64,000 nt of DNA from Nostoc sp. ATCC 53789. GTDB lineage: Bacteria > Cyanobacteriota > Cyanobacteriia > Cyanobacteriales > Nostocaceae. The DNA lies in assembly GCF_009873495.1 (NCBI RefSeq), contig NZ_CP046703.1:806001-870000 (forward strand), in the 5' to 3' direction. The notes below the pieces were generated by a model. The model ran no database searches. It was not told where the DNA came from and saw only the letters and a list, made by a program, of their open reading frames with translations. Made by a program: the position numbers and the translations under genes. Shown one piece after another: positions 9,277-18,955 of the stretch. Numbering within the stretch: position 1 is the stretch's first letter; each line of letters begins with the position of its first letter.

Positions 9277-10275
9277 TCAGCAAGCACCTTGAAACTCTCC
9301 GAGCATTTTGACTTCTGGCTCTAAATTAATAGACCAACGTTCTTGCACCTGATGTTGGATGTGGCGAATGAGACAGAAGATATCACTAGCTTTGGCCCCA
9401 CCCCGGTTAACGATGAAATTAGCATGGAGTAGTGCTACTTGCGCTCCACCAATTTGGTAGCCTTTGAGACCAGTTTGTTCAATTAACCAGCCAGCACTGT
9501 AAGGTTTGGGATTGCGGAACACACTCCCACAACTGGGGAAGTTGTACGGTTGGGTGCTTAAGCGATGCTTTTTGTGTTCTTTGGTGATTGCTACAACTTT
9601 TGCTGGGTCTGCACCTGGCGCGAGTTGTAAGGTTGCTTGGGTGACTATGCGATCGCCGCCTTGCAATAAGGAAGTCCGATAGCTATAACCTAACTGTTCT
9701 GGGGTAAGAGTTTCCAGCGTCCCATTGGGTGAAAGTACCTCGGCACTAACTAACATATCTGCGATACAGCTATTATGTGCCCCTGCATTCATCACAACAG
9801 CACCTCCGGCTGTTCCAGGGATGCCAACAGCCCACTCCAATCCTTGCCATCCTAATTCTGCTGCGGCCCATGCCAAACTGGGAATTGATTCTCCGGCAGC
9901 AACGGTTAATTGACCAGTTTGGGGGTCAAAGTTGCTGAAGCGGAGGTGACGAGTCGCGATAACTAAGCCTGATATACCGCCATCGCTCACCAGGAGGTTA
10001 GAACCGGCTCCCAGTGTTGTCACCTTTAAATCACGTTCTTTTGCGTATTTAAGACTGGCTTGCAGTGCTTCTAAGTTTCGGGGGGCAACATACAAATCAG
10101 CTGCTCCTCCAACCCTATAGGAAGTAAAGGCTGACAAGCAAGCCTGGGGCTTAATTGCACAATCAGTATTTGGTAAGTAAATTACTTCACTATCCACCGA
10201 ATTAGTTGTTTGATGTTTCTTTGTATTCAAAGCAGAAACTGTGCAGACGTTTCCAGCTGCCTGGGAAATGGTCAT
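9277..10275 (-). CDS. murB: UDP-N-acetylenolpyruvoylglucosamine reductase MurB
   Basis: FAD-dependent cytosolic enzyme that reduces UDP-GlcNAc-enolpyruvate to UDP-MurNAc with NADPH, the second committed step of peptidoglycan synthesis. Seen: the FAD-binding region with TLGAGSNLLV, GIPGTAGGAVVMNAGAH, the proton-donor serine in CGSVFRNP, and the C-terminal LEPEVKMLG glutamate. The 332 residues include an N-terminal extension of about 40 that precedes the FAD domain and varies among cyanobacteria. murC ends 124 bp upstream on the same strand, so the two are probably co-transcribed. Confidence 0.97.
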   Translation of the reverse strand: MTISQAAGNVCTVSALNTKKHQTTNSVDSEVIYLPNTDCAIKPQACLSAFTSYRVGGAADLYVAPRNLEALQASLKYAKERDLKVTTLGAGSNLLVSDGGISGLVIATRHLRFSNFDPQTGQLTVAAGESIPSLAWAAAELGWQGLEWAVGIPGTAGGAVVMNAGAHNSCIADMLVSAEVLSPNGTLETLTPEQLGYSYRTSLLQGGDRIVTQATLQLAPGADPAKVVAITKEHKKHRLSTQPYNFPSCGSVFRNPKPYSAGWLIEQTGLKGYQIGGAQVALLHANFIVNRGGAKASDIFCLIRHIQHQVQERWSINLEPEVKMLGEFQGAC

Positions 10276-10399
10276 TTTTACTTTATATTGGTAAAATTTT
10301 TACATTAATTTACCGCAAAGATACGGTAATAGAGTTCATAGATGGAACCGTTGCTAGACGGGCGCTTTGCTCAGAAACGAAACTTTGCAAAGTTTCCAC

Positions 10400-11845
10400 T
10401 TAAGATGTGGCTTTAGCAGGTTCGCAAAGTGCAGTAATTACTTCAGGAATCACCTGATTCAAGTTCCCAGCTCCTAAAAACAGCGCCAAGTCTCCTGGGC
10501 GTAATGTTTTTAACAAGTACTCACGCACTGAGGGTAAAGTTGGTTGATAAACTACCTGCGAATGCTGTTTAGCAATTTCCGCTGCTAGCTGTTCACCAGT
10601 AATTTGCCCTAAGTTGGGTTCGCCTGCACTGTAAATATCAGTCAGCACAACCAAATCAGCATGGGTAAAGGACTCGGCAAATTCTTCTAAAAAGGTCAGT
10701 GTTCGGCTATAGCGATGGGGTTGGAAGATAGCAACCACTCTTTGTCCTGGTCTTGCCTGTAAACGTGCGGCAGCGAGAGTAACGCGAATCTCGCTAGGAT
10801 GATGAGCATAGTCATCAATGAAGGTAATACCATCGACTTCGCCCCGCAGCTCAAAGCGTCGTCTTGCTCCTTCAAAGGTTGCAATACCTTTGGCGATCGC
10901 TCCAAATTCTAAGTCCAAGGCGCGACCAACAGCTACTGCTGCTAGAGCATTGCTGAGATTGTGCCGACTAAGCAGCCGCAACTTCAACACGCCCAAGGCT
11001 TTGCCTCTTTCCCAAACTAGAGCCGTGGTGCCATCAGCACGATAATCAATATTAGTAACGGTGTAGTCAGCGTTGGTATCTGAGTGTAAGCTGTAGCTGA
11101 TTGTGGGTTGTAAGCGATCGCGCACTGTCGCACAGTCAATACTACCTATTAAAGTTTTACAACCCTTAGCAAATGTCTGGAAGATGTCAATTACTTCTTC
11201 TAATGTATCGTAATGGTCAGGATGATCGAGTTCAATATTGGTGATGATGCCAATTTCTGGAGCGTGTTTTACCAAAGAACCATCAGATTCGTCTGCTTCG
11301 GCTACCAAATATTGGCTTTGTCCCAATCGAGCATTACCTTCCCAAGCATTGACTTCGCCACCTACTAAAATCGTTGGGTCTAGACCTGCTTCCAGAAGCA
11401 TATAACCAATCATGCTACTGGTTGTAGTTTTGCCGTGTGTTCCTGCCACTGCAATACTGTAGTAATCGGAAATTAAGGCGGCTAGTACATCTGAACGATG
11501 CAAAACTGGACAACCTAATTCCAACGCTGCTTTGTATTCTAAATTATTAGTGTTAATTGCTGTTGAACAAATGACTTGAGGTAATTTTGACTTAGTATCA
11601 GCAGGTAATTGTTCTTGTGAATTTAATACTTGAGGACGAAAGAATTCGAGATTACTTGCCTCTTGTCTACCAAAAATATGGGCACCGATAGATTCCAATT
11701 TGTGCGTCATGTGGTTTGGACGAAGATCCGAACCTGATACTGGAAATTGACGCTTGGCGAGAACGTATGCCAGAGCAGACATACCTATGCCGCCGATGCC
11801 AATAAAATGAAATGGTCTACCACTAAAATCTACAGAATTAGTCAT
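10400..11845 (-). CDS. murC: UDP-N-acetylmuramate--L-alanine ligase MurC
   Basis: ATP-dependent ligase that adds L-alanine to UDP-MurNAc, starting the peptidoglycan stem peptide. At 481 residues it is the normal length. It shows the N-terminal Rossmann domain (FHFIGIGGIGMSALA), the ATP P-loop AGTHGKTTTSSMIG, the EADESDGSL segment, and the C-terminal domain with DDYAHHPSEI and FQPHRYSRT. It is the first gene of a murC-murB pair transcribed leftward. The upstream gap to nadD (about 400 bp) should contain its promoter. Confidence 0.98.
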   Translation of the reverse strand: MTNSVDFSGRPFHFIGIGGIGMSALAYVLAKRQFPVSGSDLRPNHMTHKLESIGAHIFGRQEASNLEFFRPQVLNSQEQLPADTKSKLPQVICSTAINTNNLEYKAALELGCPVLHRSDVLAALISDYYSIAVAGTHGKTTTSSMIGYMLLEAGLDPTILVGGEVNAWEGNARLGQSQYLVAEADESDGSLVKHAPEIGIITNIELDHPDHYDTLEEVIDIFQTFAKGCKTLIGSIDCATVRDRLQPTISYSLHSDTNADYTVTNIDYRADGTTALVWERGKALGVLKLRLLSRHNLSNALAAVAVGRALDLEFGAIAKGIATFEGARRRFELRGEVDGITFIDDYAHHPSEIRVTLAAARLQARPGQRVVAIFQPHRYSRTLTFLEEFAESFTHADLVVLTDIYSAGEPNLGQITGEQLAAEIAKQHSQVVYQPTLPSVREYLLKTLRPGDLALFLGAGNLNQVIPEVITALCEPAKATS

Positions 11846-12249
11846 TTATTGCTCCTCTTACACCACACCACACCATAATCACAAATGACACGCGTATCAT
11901 AACAGGAATTTGATTTTTACCGTAACTACTCCTATATCGTATTTATGTTTAATGCCCAGATGTTGTTTCTGGTCTGGTTTTGCGTGTTCAGAATGATTTT
12001 ACCTTGGTTGGAGGTTTTTACTATTTCTGAACTGTTGTTAAGATTATTCTGAAAATTTTGGCTACATCGGGAAAGAAATTCTTGTAATGTCAAATACATA
12101 TTTTTGTCTACCTTACTGGAATTGGCTACATAATACATTGTTTAGTGAAACTGATTTGAAATTGCATCAAGTTTAGCCGTGAATTGACTACAATAGTACA
12201 TTGGTAAATGAAACTATTTTTCAATTGCATAAAACCCAGGCATAACTGG
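11846..12249. other. Intergenic region between divergent murC and nadD
   Basis: About 400 bp. A 68-codon minus-strand frame (11932-12138) is present. It is Asn/Gln-rich, shows no family motif and no clear ribosome-binding site, so I do not call it a gene. The repeated TACATTG/TTGGTAAATGAAACT wording just before nadD suggests a local duplication. Confidence 0.4.
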
Positions 12250-12876
12250 ATGCAGCAACTAGCAATTTTTGGTGGCACATTTGATCCAATTCACTGGGGA
12301 CACCTGCTCGTAGCCGAGACAGCAATGCAAGAAGTATCTCTTGAAAAGGTAATTTGGGTGCCATCCCTAAATCCTCCTCATAAAGAAGCAGCTTTGTTTG
12401 AGCATCGCGTGGAAATGCTGCAATTAGCCATAAAAGATAACCCAGCGTTTACTGTCTCCCTAGTGGAGGCAAATCGCCCTGGGACTTCTTATGCCATTAA
12501 CACTCTGATTGACTTATCTGCTTGTTACCCAAATACTCACTGGTACTGGATTGTGGGCTTGGATACTTTCCAAACCTTACCTCGTTGGTACCGTGGACAC
12601 GAACTAGCACAAATGTGTGATTGGTTAATCGCACCCCGACTGCTAGGTGGTGAGACTATAACTCAAAGCAAATTAATCTGCAAGCAAGTGGAGCAACAAC
12701 TAAAGGAGCAGTCACATACCATTTACTGGCAACTCCTGAATATACCTTTAGTAGGAGTTTCGTCAAGTCTAATTCGCAAATTGTGTCGCGAACGCCAGTC
12801 AATTCGTTATTTAGTACCGGAAGCGGTCAGATCATATATCACTAACAACAGTTTGTACTCGAACAAATCTGAATAA
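12250..12876 (+). CDS. nadD: Nicotinate-nucleotide adenylyltransferase NadD
   Basis: Adenylates nicotinate mononucleotide to deamido-NAD in NAD synthesis. The nucleotidyltransferase signature GGTFDPIHWGHL is directly after the start MQQLAIF, and the C-terminal ISSTxIR-type motif appears as VSSSLIRKL. At 208 residues the length is normal. A frame from 12208 adds 14 residues before the Rossmann strand and is less likely. The gene lies just upstream of the GAPDH gene in the same direction, 116 bp apart with a C9 run in the gap. Confidence 0.92.
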   Translation: MQQLAIFGGTFDPIHWGHLLVAETAMQEVSLEKVIWVPSLNPPHKEAALFEHRVEMLQLAIKDNPAFTVSLVEANRPGTSYAINTLIDLSACYPNTHWYWIVGLDTFQTLPRWYRGHELAQMCDWLIAPRLLGGETITQSKLICKQVEQQLKEQSHTIYWQLLNIPLVGVSSSLIRKLCRERQSIRYLVPEAVRSYITNNSLYSNKSE

Positions 12877-12992
12877 ATTATGTGTTTTTTTATTGATCTA
12901 ACACTTTATGGTTATAAGTGCCCCCCCCCTTTGCGATATGATTGGGGTCAACGATATCAACATATAAGCATAAATACAGAGGGCAAGACACT

Positions 12993-14006
12993 GTGATTAG
13001 AGTTGCAATCAACGGTTTCGGGCGGATTGGACGTAATTTTGCGCGTTGCTGGGTGGGTAGAGAGAATAGCAATATCGATCTTGTCGCTATTAATGACACG
13101 TCAGATCCTAGAACCAATGCTCACCTGCTGAAGTATGACTCGATGCTAGGTAAGATCAAAGGTGCTGAGATTAGTGCCGATGATAACTCTATCATCGTTA
13201 ACGGTAAGACCATTAAGTGCGTATCCGATCGCAACCCAGAAAAGTTGCCCTGGAGAGATTGGGGAATTGACCTAATTATCGAAGCAACAGGCGTATTTAC
13301 TAGCAAAGAAGGAGCGCTAAAGCATGTGAATGCTGGAGCCAAGAAAGTTCTGATTACCGCTCCTGGTAAAAACGAGGATGGCACTTTTGTGGTTGGTGTG
13401 AATCATCATGATTATGACCACAACATACACAACATTATCAGTAACGCTAGTTGTACTACCAACTGTTTGGCACCAATTGCCAAGGTGTTGAACGATAAGT
13501 TCGGCATCATCAAAGGTACGATGACCACCACCCACAGCTATACAGGCGACCAGCGTTTGCTAGACGCTTCTCACCGGGATTTGCGACGGGCGAGGGCCGC
13601 AGCGATAAACATTGTACCCACCTCCACTGGTGCAGCAAAAGCAGTGGCTTTGGTTATCCCAGACCTGAAAGGCAAGCTTAATGGCGTTGCCTTACGCGTA
13701 CCAACCCCGAACGTCTCAATGGTAGATTTCGTAGTTCAGGTTGAGAAGCGTACTATTACTGAAGAAGTTAACCAAGCTCTCAAAGATGCTGCTGAAGGCC
13801 CACTTAAAGGCATTTTGGACTATAGCGAACTAGAACTGGTATCTTCCGATTATCAAGGTAGCGATGCTTCTTCGATTGTTGATTCCAGCTTGACTTTGGT
13901 TATGGGCAATGACTTAGTAAAAGTTATGGCGTGGTATGACAACGAGTGGGGTTACAGCCAACGAGTTTTGGATTTGGCAGAATTGGTAGCTGAGAAGTGG
14001 CAATAA
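12993..14006 (+). CDS. gap2: Glyceraldehyde-3-phosphate dehydrogenase, gap2 (photosynthetic) type
   Basis: Oxidoreductase of the Calvin cycle/glycolysis. The GTG at 12993 gives [16 protein letters not shown], with GAGGG about 10 bases upstream; an in-frame TTG at 12942 is discarded. Seen: the NAD(P) Rossmann motif, catalytic Cys in [12 protein letters not shown], and the S-loop region [25 protein letters not shown]. The [20 protein letters not shown] stretch matches cyanobacterial Gap2, which uses NADPH and NADH, rather than glycolytic Gap1. Heterocyst formers carry several gap genes, so the number after gap is a best guess. Confidence 0.9.
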   Translation: MIRVAINGFGRIGRNFARCWVGRENSNIDLVAINDTSDPRTNAHLLKYDSMLGKIKGAEISADDNSIIVNGKTIKCVSDRNPEKLPWRDWGIDLIIEATGVFTSKEGALKHVNAGAKKVLITAPGKNEDGTFVVGVNHHDYDHNIHNIISNASCTTNCLAPIAKVLNDKFGIIKGTMTTTHSYTGDQRLLDASHRDLRRARAAAINIVPTSTGAAKAVALVIPDLKGKLNGVALRVPTPNVSMVDFVVQVEKRTITEEVNQALKDAAEGPLKGILDYSELELVSSDYQGSDASSIVDSSLTLVMGNDLVKVMAWYDNEWGYSQRVLDLAELVAEKWQ

Positions 14007-14125
14007 TTTGTCATTGGTCATTAGTCATTGGTCACTTGTACTGAGCGTAGTCGTACCACTTCGTGGAAGCAAGCTACGCGTAGCGTCTCGCAGAGAAGTA
14101 TTAGTTTTTCACAAAAGACAAAGGA
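14007..14125. repeat. Intergenic repeat patch downstream of gap2
   Basis: TCATTGGTCATTAGTCATTGG tandem heptamer-like units are followed by an imperfect palindrome containing CTACGCGTAGCGTCTCG. The wording is the same as in the patches near 8.6 kb and 17.1 kb. Confidence 0.6.
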
Positions 14126-15148
14126 CTATTGACTAAAATGCTGAAATCCCTGACTGAGGTTCAGAACTTGGTCAGGGAATTTTTTTTGTTCGTCGTGCAA
14201 TAGTACTGTTGATCCGGGTGTAATGTTGCCGACGATCGCAGCACCTTGACCAAGATGTTGTACTAAGGCTAATGCTGACTCTCGTGGCAAGCAAAGCACT
14301 AATTCAAAGTCTTCGCCACCGTATAGAGCATAAGCTAGCGCTTGCTCTTCTATTAGCCAATGGTCAAAAGCTGCTGGCATGGAAATTTGTCTGCGTTCTA
14401 GGACAGCGCCAACACCACTGGCGCGGCAGATTTGGATAATTGCATCTGCCAAACCATCACTGCTATCCATACCAGCTATGGGCATGGGGCATTGGGATGC
14501 TAAAATTTTCCAGAGGATTGGTAAGACATCTAATCGTGGTTGTGGACGTTGATGTGCGTGGATTAGAGCTGTGCGTTCTACATCTTTGAGGTTTTGTCCT
14601 AATTCGGGGTGTAAGAGCAGTTCTAAGCCAGCGTGAGAGGCTCCATGAACCCCTGTAACAACGATCGCATCTCCCACTACAGCAGCAGAACGGCGGATAA
14701 TTTGATTAGGGTTAACTTGACCAAAAGCGGTAATTGCCAAAGTCTTCACAGGCGATCGCACGACATCGCCCCCAACAATTGAGGTATTGTATTTTTGCAG
14801 GCATTCTGTCATTCCCTGGTACAGTCGCTCAACCCAACTCACCCTAACTTCACCGGGGAGTCCCAACCCAACGGTAATTCCTAGTGGAGAAGCACCCATC
14901 GCTGCTAAATCTGATAAATTGGCAGCAGCAGCCCGCCAACCAGCATCTTCTGGGGAAGTGGTGAGGTTGCTAAAATGTACGCCATCAACCAGCACATCTG
15001 TAGTCACTACCAAAGATTGCTCTGGTGAAGTCACAAGCACTGCTGCATCATCGCCGATAATTTCTGGAGGACAAAAACGCTGCAATCTTTCTAAAAGACC
15101 TTGTTCACCAATATCTTTTACTTGTTGAGAAGAGAAATCACTGTTCAC
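14126..15148 (-). CDS. thiL: Thiamine-monophosphate kinase ThiL
   Basis: Phosphorylates thiamine monophosphate to the coenzyme thiamine diphosphate. It belongs to the PurM-like ATP-binding family: GDDAAVL near residue 37, TTDVLVDGVHF, the AAANLSDLAAMGA helix, and GMDSSDGLADAI with metal-binding aspartates. At 340 residues the length is typical. It is convergent with gap2 and divergent from the Uma2 gene. No thi genes or TPP riboswitch are nearby. Confidence 0.95.
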   Translation of the reverse strand: MNSDFSSQQVKDIGEQGLLERLQRFCPPEIIGDDAAVLVTSPEQSLVVTTDVLVDGVHFSNLTTSPEDAGWRAAAANLSDLAAMGASPLGITVGLGLPGEVRVSWVERLYQGMTECLQKYNTSIVGGDVVRSPVKTLAITAFGQVNPNQIIRRSAAVVGDAIVVTGVHGASHAGLELLLHPELGQNLKDVERTALIHAHQRPQPRLDVLPILWKILASQCPMPIAGMDSSDGLADAIIQICRASGVGAVLERRQISMPAAFDHWLIEEQALAYALYGGEDFELVLCLPRESALALVQHLGQGAAIVGNITPGSTVLLHDEQKKFPDQVLNLSQGFQHFSQ

Positions 15149-15237
15149 GATCGGTTTTCCGTGCTGAAAAATTACTAAGAAAACTGATGATTTGTTTTAC
15201 TGTTTAATATAAGGGTATCGTCTAGGAGTCAGTTGGG

Positions 15238-15819
15238 ATGGTAACAACACCAGTAACCAGCATCACATTTGAAGAGTACTTAACCTATGATGATGGTAGC
15301 GATTTTCATTATGAACTGGTGGATGGCAAGCTAGAGCTAATGAACCCACCTACTATTGAACATTTCCTGATTGCCAAATTTCTTGAGCAAGTACTAGATG
15401 CAGAAATTAAACGTTGTAGCTCACCTTGGCTGTGTTTTCGAGAAAGTGGGGTGAGAACGGGGAGAAATAAATCTAGGTTGACTGATTTGTGTGTGGTGAC
15501 GCTTGAGCAAGCTAGGGAATTGTTGAATGCCTCAGCAGTATTTCAGTCACCGCCTTTACTAATTGTCGAGGTGGTCAGTCCAGAGTCGGTTAAACGGGAT
15601 TATCGTCATAAGCGTTCTGAATATGCGGCCTTAGAGGTTCCTGAATATTGGATTGTAGACCCACTGGAAGCAAAGGTTTCAGTGTTACTACTGGAAGATG
15701 GATTTTACGAAGAAATAGTTTTTACTGGTACTCAGGAAATTGTATCACGGACTTTTCTAGAATTAGCGATTACAGTTGATCAAGTATTCACCGCCGGGAA
15801 TCTAAATCAGGGGAGTTAG
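15238..15819 (+). CDS. Uma2 family (DUF820) putative restriction-endonuclease-like protein
   Basis: This 193-residue protein has the PD-(D/E)XK-like Uma2 fold, which is abundant in cyanobacteria and of unproven role. Seen: YELVDGKLELMNPP with a conserved acidic start, TDLCVV (metal-site Asp), IVEVVSPESVKRDYRHKRSEYAALEVPEYWIVDP. It is the first of three Uma2 genes in the window. A palindromic repeat follows the stop. Confidence 0.88.
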   Translation: MVTTPVTSITFEEYLTYDDGSDFHYELVDGKLELMNPPTIEHFLIAKFLEQVLDAEIKRCSSPWLCFRESGVRTGRNKSRLTDLCVVTLEQARELLNASAVFQSPPLLIVEVVSPESVKRDYRHKRSEYAALEVPEYWIVDPLEAKVSVLLLEDGFYEEIVFTGTQEIVSRTFLELAITVDQVFTAGNLNQGS

Positions 15820-15823
15820 GAGA

Positions 15824-15852
15824 GACGCGATTAATCGCGTCTGTACAGGAAT
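15824..15852. repeat. Interspersed palindromic repeat (GAGACGCGATTAATCGCGTCT type)
   Basis: A near-perfect palindrome in which AGACGCGAT pairs with ATCGCGTCT, followed by GTACAGG. The same element recurs near 21779-21810 and twice at 33524-33595, each ending in CTACAGG or similar. It is an interspersed extragenic repeat family. Confidence 0.75.
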
Positions 15853-15880
15853 TATTCTCCCCCTGTTCCCTGCTTCCTTC

Positions 15881-16987
15881 TTATGATGCTTGCGGCTCAA
15901 CCAGATTTTCTATTCCTTGAACGACTTTTGCCGATTCAATTTTGTCACCCGCCTTTAGTTTATCCAAAACTTCTTTGCCTTCGGTGAGATAGCCAAAAAC
16001 GGCATAGCGACCATCTAAGAGGTTGCGTCCGGCGGGAGTGAGTTCTGGTTCAAACAAAAAGAAGAAGAATTGCGATGAACCACCATTTACTTCACTTTCG
16101 GGGCGAGCCATGACTACTGCACCAAAAGCAGAGAAAGGCAGAACTGGCATATCAACGTAACGACCAGCTTCTTCTAGCGTAATCCCATAAGTAGGTGCTT
16201 TATCACCCTGAACTAAAACTTCTAAGGGAATAGCGCGATATTCGCCCGTCTTGGGATCAATGAAACCTACATCTTTACCTGCGGGATCTCCAGTTTGCAG
16301 AAAGTAAGATTCTTCAGAACGGGTAAATTCTAAGCCATTGTAAAAACCCCTCTGTACTAAATCTACAAAATTACCAGCAGTCACAGGGGCGCTATAACCA
16401 TCCACGACGACAGTCAAATCGCCTTTGTTAGTTTTGAACTCTACCGTGGCACGACCTTTCAGTTGTGGCAGGTTACTGTACTCAGTAGGCACTTCAAAGG
16501 GGAATTCTTTCACCATTGACTCTTCTATCTGAGTCACAAGATTTAGAAGTTTGCCTCTCTCTTGCAGAATTTGTTCTTTATCTTTGCTGTTCGCCAATTC
16601 TTCTAATTTACCCACCCCAGATTTCAACTCGGTAATCCAAGCTTCTGCTTGGGGTTGGCGTTCTGTGGGAACGCTTGTTAAGATTTGGGAGGGTTTATCG
16701 AGAATTCGGGATGCTTTGCTGATGTCTTTGGAAATAGCACCCCATCGCCGATTAGCCCGCAGTTGGGCAGAGATGTCCTCTAAACTGGCTTGTAGTTGCC
16801 GTACAGGTTTGTTATCTATCGGGAGTGCATACCGCAACAAAGCCTTGCCGTCGGTGATTGCGTTGCCGGCTGGCAGCGCGGCGCTACTGGAGGGAGTCCA
16901 CCCAGCTGTAGTTATGCCTAAAAATATTGTTACCAGCAGTATTGCCATTAGGCTGTTCTTCAGCCAGGATTTTAATAAGTTAAGCAT
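15881..16987 (-). CDS. Thylakoid-lumen peptidyl-prolyl isomerase, TLP40/CYP38 type
   Basis: Cyclophilin-like protein of 368 residues from MLNLLKSWLK (16987). It has a signal peptide with hydrophobic core LMAILLVTIFLGITTAGW, a helical bundle (about 60-170, rich in Lys/Glu/Leu) and a C-terminal cyclophilin barrel beginning ATVEFKTNKGDLTVVVDG and containing GNFVDLVQRGFYNGLEF. Plant TLP40/CYP38 and the Anabaena homologue share this helical-plus-cyclophilin layout and act in photosystem II assembly; several catalytic cyclophilin residues are changed in that group, so isomerase activity may be weak. The gene stands alone. Confidence 0.85.
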   Translation of the reverse strand: MLNLLKSWLKNSLMAILLVTIFLGITTAGWTPSSSAALPAGNAITDGKALLRYALPIDNKPVRQLQASLEDISAQLRANRRWGAISKDISKASRILDKPSQILTSVPTERQPQAEAWITELKSGVGKLEELANSKDKEQILQERGKLLNLVTQIEESMVKEFPFEVPTEYSNLPQLKGRATVEFKTNKGDLTVVVDGYSAPVTAGNFVDLVQRGFYNGLEFTRSEESYFLQTGDPAGKDVGFIDPKTGEYRAIPLEVLVQGDKAPTYGITLEEAGRYVDMPVLPFSAFGAVVMARPESEVNGGSSQFFFFLFEPELTPAGRNLLDGRYAVFGYLTEGKEVLDKLKAGDKIESAKVVQGIENLVEPQAS

Positions 16988-17236
16988 GGGATAACTCAAA
17001 TGCAGCATTAAATTGTTGACTGGACGTAACCCATCAATAATCTTCCCACGTTAAGGGCGGAGGATAAATGACAAATACTTTGACAACTCTTGGAGACGCT
17101 ACGCATTAGCGAAGCTTTCGCTTTAGCGATACGCTCAGTACAAATGACAAATGATAAATGACTAATGACAAATGCCCAATGACGGCTCTAGAAGGGTACA
17201 ATAAATGCCGATTGTCTTCCAAAATTTGAAAGTTTC

Positions 17237-17794
17237 ATGATCTCCAGTAACGACTTTCGACCCGGTGTTTCGATTGTATTAGATGGGTCTGTATGGCGAG
17301 TGCTAGAATTCTTGCACGTCAAACCAGGCAAAGGTTCCGCCTTTGTCCGAACTAAGTTAAAAAATGTCCAAAGTGGGAGCGTGATGGAAAAAACGTTCCG
17401 AGCTGGGGAAACTGTGCCCCAAGCTACTCTAGAAAAAAGCACGATGCAGCATACCTATAAAGAGGGCGATGAGTTCGTCTTTATGGATATGGAAACCTAC
17501 GAAGAAGGCAGATTGACCCGCGCACAAATTGGCGATCGCGTCAAATACCTGAAGGAAGGTATGGAAGCTGAAGTTATTAAGTGGGGCGATCAGGTTCTAG
17601 GAGTAGAATTGCCTAAATCTGTGGTTCTGGAAATTGTACAAACAGATCCAGGCTTAAAAGGTGACACTGCTACCGGTGGTTCAAAACCAGCAACTTTGGA
17701 AACCGGTGCAATTGTGATGGTTCCTTTGTTTATTTCTCAAGGAGAACGCATCAAAGTTGATACCCAGGAAGATAAATATATCAGCAGGGAATAA
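17237..17794 (+). CDS. efp: Elongation factor P
   Basis: tRNA-shaped translation factor that rescues ribosomes stalled at polyproline. Its 185 residues in three beta-barrel domains are the usual size. The N-terminal loop [15 protein letters not shown] carries the lysine that many bacteria modify; the C-terminal signature is the [15 protein letters not shown] region. accB follows 109 bp later in the same direction, an order common in cyanobacteria. The gap contains a 7-bp hairpin (17830-17847, AATCCCT/AGGGATT) without a T-run. Confidence 0.97.
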   Translation: MISSNDFRPGVSIVLDGSVWRVLEFLHVKPGKGSAFVRTKLKNVQSGSVMEKTFRAGETVPQATLEKSTMQHTYKEGDEFVFMDMETYEEGRLTRAQIGDRVKYLKEGMEAEVIKWGDQVLGVELPKSVVLEIVQTDPGLKGDTATGGSKPATLETGAIVMVPLFISQGERIKVDTQEDKYISRE

Positions 17795-17903
17795 CTTTCA
17801 TCTCTATGGAGATGCTTGCTCCCGATTGAAATCCCTACATAGGGATTTAATCCCTGCCACACTTAAGATGCTAATTTACGGATAGGTCGAGGTAATAAAA
17901 ACT

Positions 17904-18461
17904 GTGCCATTGGACTTTAATGAAATCCGCCAACTATTGGCAACTATCGCACAAACAGATATTGCAGAAGTAACGCTCAAAAGCGATGATTTTGAACTAA
18001 CAGTCCGTAAGGCTGTGAGCGTCAGCAATCAGATGTTGTCGGTAGGTCAAGCAACCTTCGGCGGTGTGGTAGGTTCTGGCTTGACATCGGGTTCATCTGG
18101 AGGAAACCAGGTGAACGCGAGTCAGGTAACGGAGGTGTCCACATCTCGCGTGTTTGAGAATACTGGTACTAGCACACAATTGCAGTTGTCAGTAAATGCT
18201 CCCTCAATCATCGATCAGAGATTAGTAGAAGTGCCTTCCCCAATGGTGGGAACGTTTTATCGCGCTCCTGCGCCTGGAGAAGCGGCATTTGTGGAAGTTG
18301 GCGATCGCGTCCGCAAGGGTCAAACCGTCTGTATCATTGAGGCCATGAAGCTGATGAATGAAATCGAAGCCGAAGTCTCTGGACAAGTGATGGAAATTCT
18401 TCTCCAAAATGGTGACGCTGTAGAATATGGTCAACCTTTGATGCGAATTAACCCCGATTAA
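17904..18461 (+). CDS. accB: Acetyl-CoA carboxylase biotin carboxyl carrier protein AccB
   Basis: Carries carboxybiotin between the biotin carboxylase and carboxyltransferase parts of acetyl-CoA carboxylase, the first step of fatty acid synthesis. The GTG start gives MPLDFNEIRQLL, the standard cyanobacterial AccB beginning. A Ser/Gly/Thr-rich linker (about 50-105) leads to the biotinyl domain with VPSPMVGTFYRAPAP and the biotin-lysine motif EAMKLMNEIEAE. It probably lies in one transcript with efp. Confidence 0.97.
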   Translation: MPLDFNEIRQLLATIAQTDIAEVTLKSDDFELTVRKAVSVSNQMLSVGQATFGGVVGSGLTSGSSGGNQVNASQVTEVSTSRVFENTGTSTQLQLSVNAPSIIDQRLVEVPSPMVGTFYRAPAPGEAAFVEVGDRVRKGQTVCIIEAMKLMNEIEAEVSGQVMEILLQNGDAVEYGQPLMRINPD

Positions 18462-18536
18462 GTATTAATCTATATATCAAATGAGTCATCTGAAATGAGT
18501 CATCGTTAAAACTTCAGTCCTTGCGGGTTAATCCTG

Positions 18537-18884
18537 ATGAAACAAACGTTGCCTTTACCGCCAGAAGTGGTGCAACAAGTAGCTGAATACTTCAGCCTGT
18601 TAAGTGAGCCGATGCGCTTGCGGCTGCTCCACTTATTACGGGATGAAGAAAAATGCGTGCAAGAGTTGGTAGAGGCAACACAGACTTCTCAGGCAAATGT
18701 GTCAAAACACCTGAAGGTAATGTGGCAAGCAGGTATCCTTAGCCGCCGCAGTGAAGGAACTTGCGCCTATTACCGGGTGGAAGATGAAATGATTTTTGAT
18801 TTGTGTAATCGGGTTTGCGATCGCCTGGCCACAAGGTTAGAGGAGCAAGCCCGTAATTTTCGTGTGTTAAATAGCAAACGTTAG
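18537..18884 (+). CDS. ArsR-family winged-helix regulator with paired cysteines
   Basis: This 115-residue DNA-binding repressor has the core SEPMRLRLLHLLRDEEKCVQEL and recognition helix SQANVSKHLKVMWQAG. It lacks the ELCVCDL metal box of arsenic/cadmium sensors. Cysteines are at 40 (alpha-2), 76, 90 and 94 (C-terminal helix). Position 40 with 90/94 matches the layout of redox/persulfide sensors such as BigR and SqrR, so thiol-based sensing is a reasonable inference. No obvious target gene is adjacent; accB ends 75 bp upstream. Confidence 0.85.
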   Translation: MKQTLPLPPEVVQQVAEYFSLLSEPMRLRLLHLLRDEEKCVQELVEATQTSQANVSKHLKVMWQAGILSRRSEGTCAYYRVEDEMIFDLCNRVCDRLATRLEEQARNFRVLNSKR

Positions 18885-18955
18885 GTCTTTTGTCATTTGT
18901 CATTTGTCCTTTGTCCTTTGCTAATGACCAATGACTAATGACCAATGACCAAGAA

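Noticed and set aside
11932..12138. 68-codon minus-strand frame between murC and nadD
   Set aside because: Low complexity (Asn/Gln), no motif and no start signal; kept only as a note on the intergenic region.
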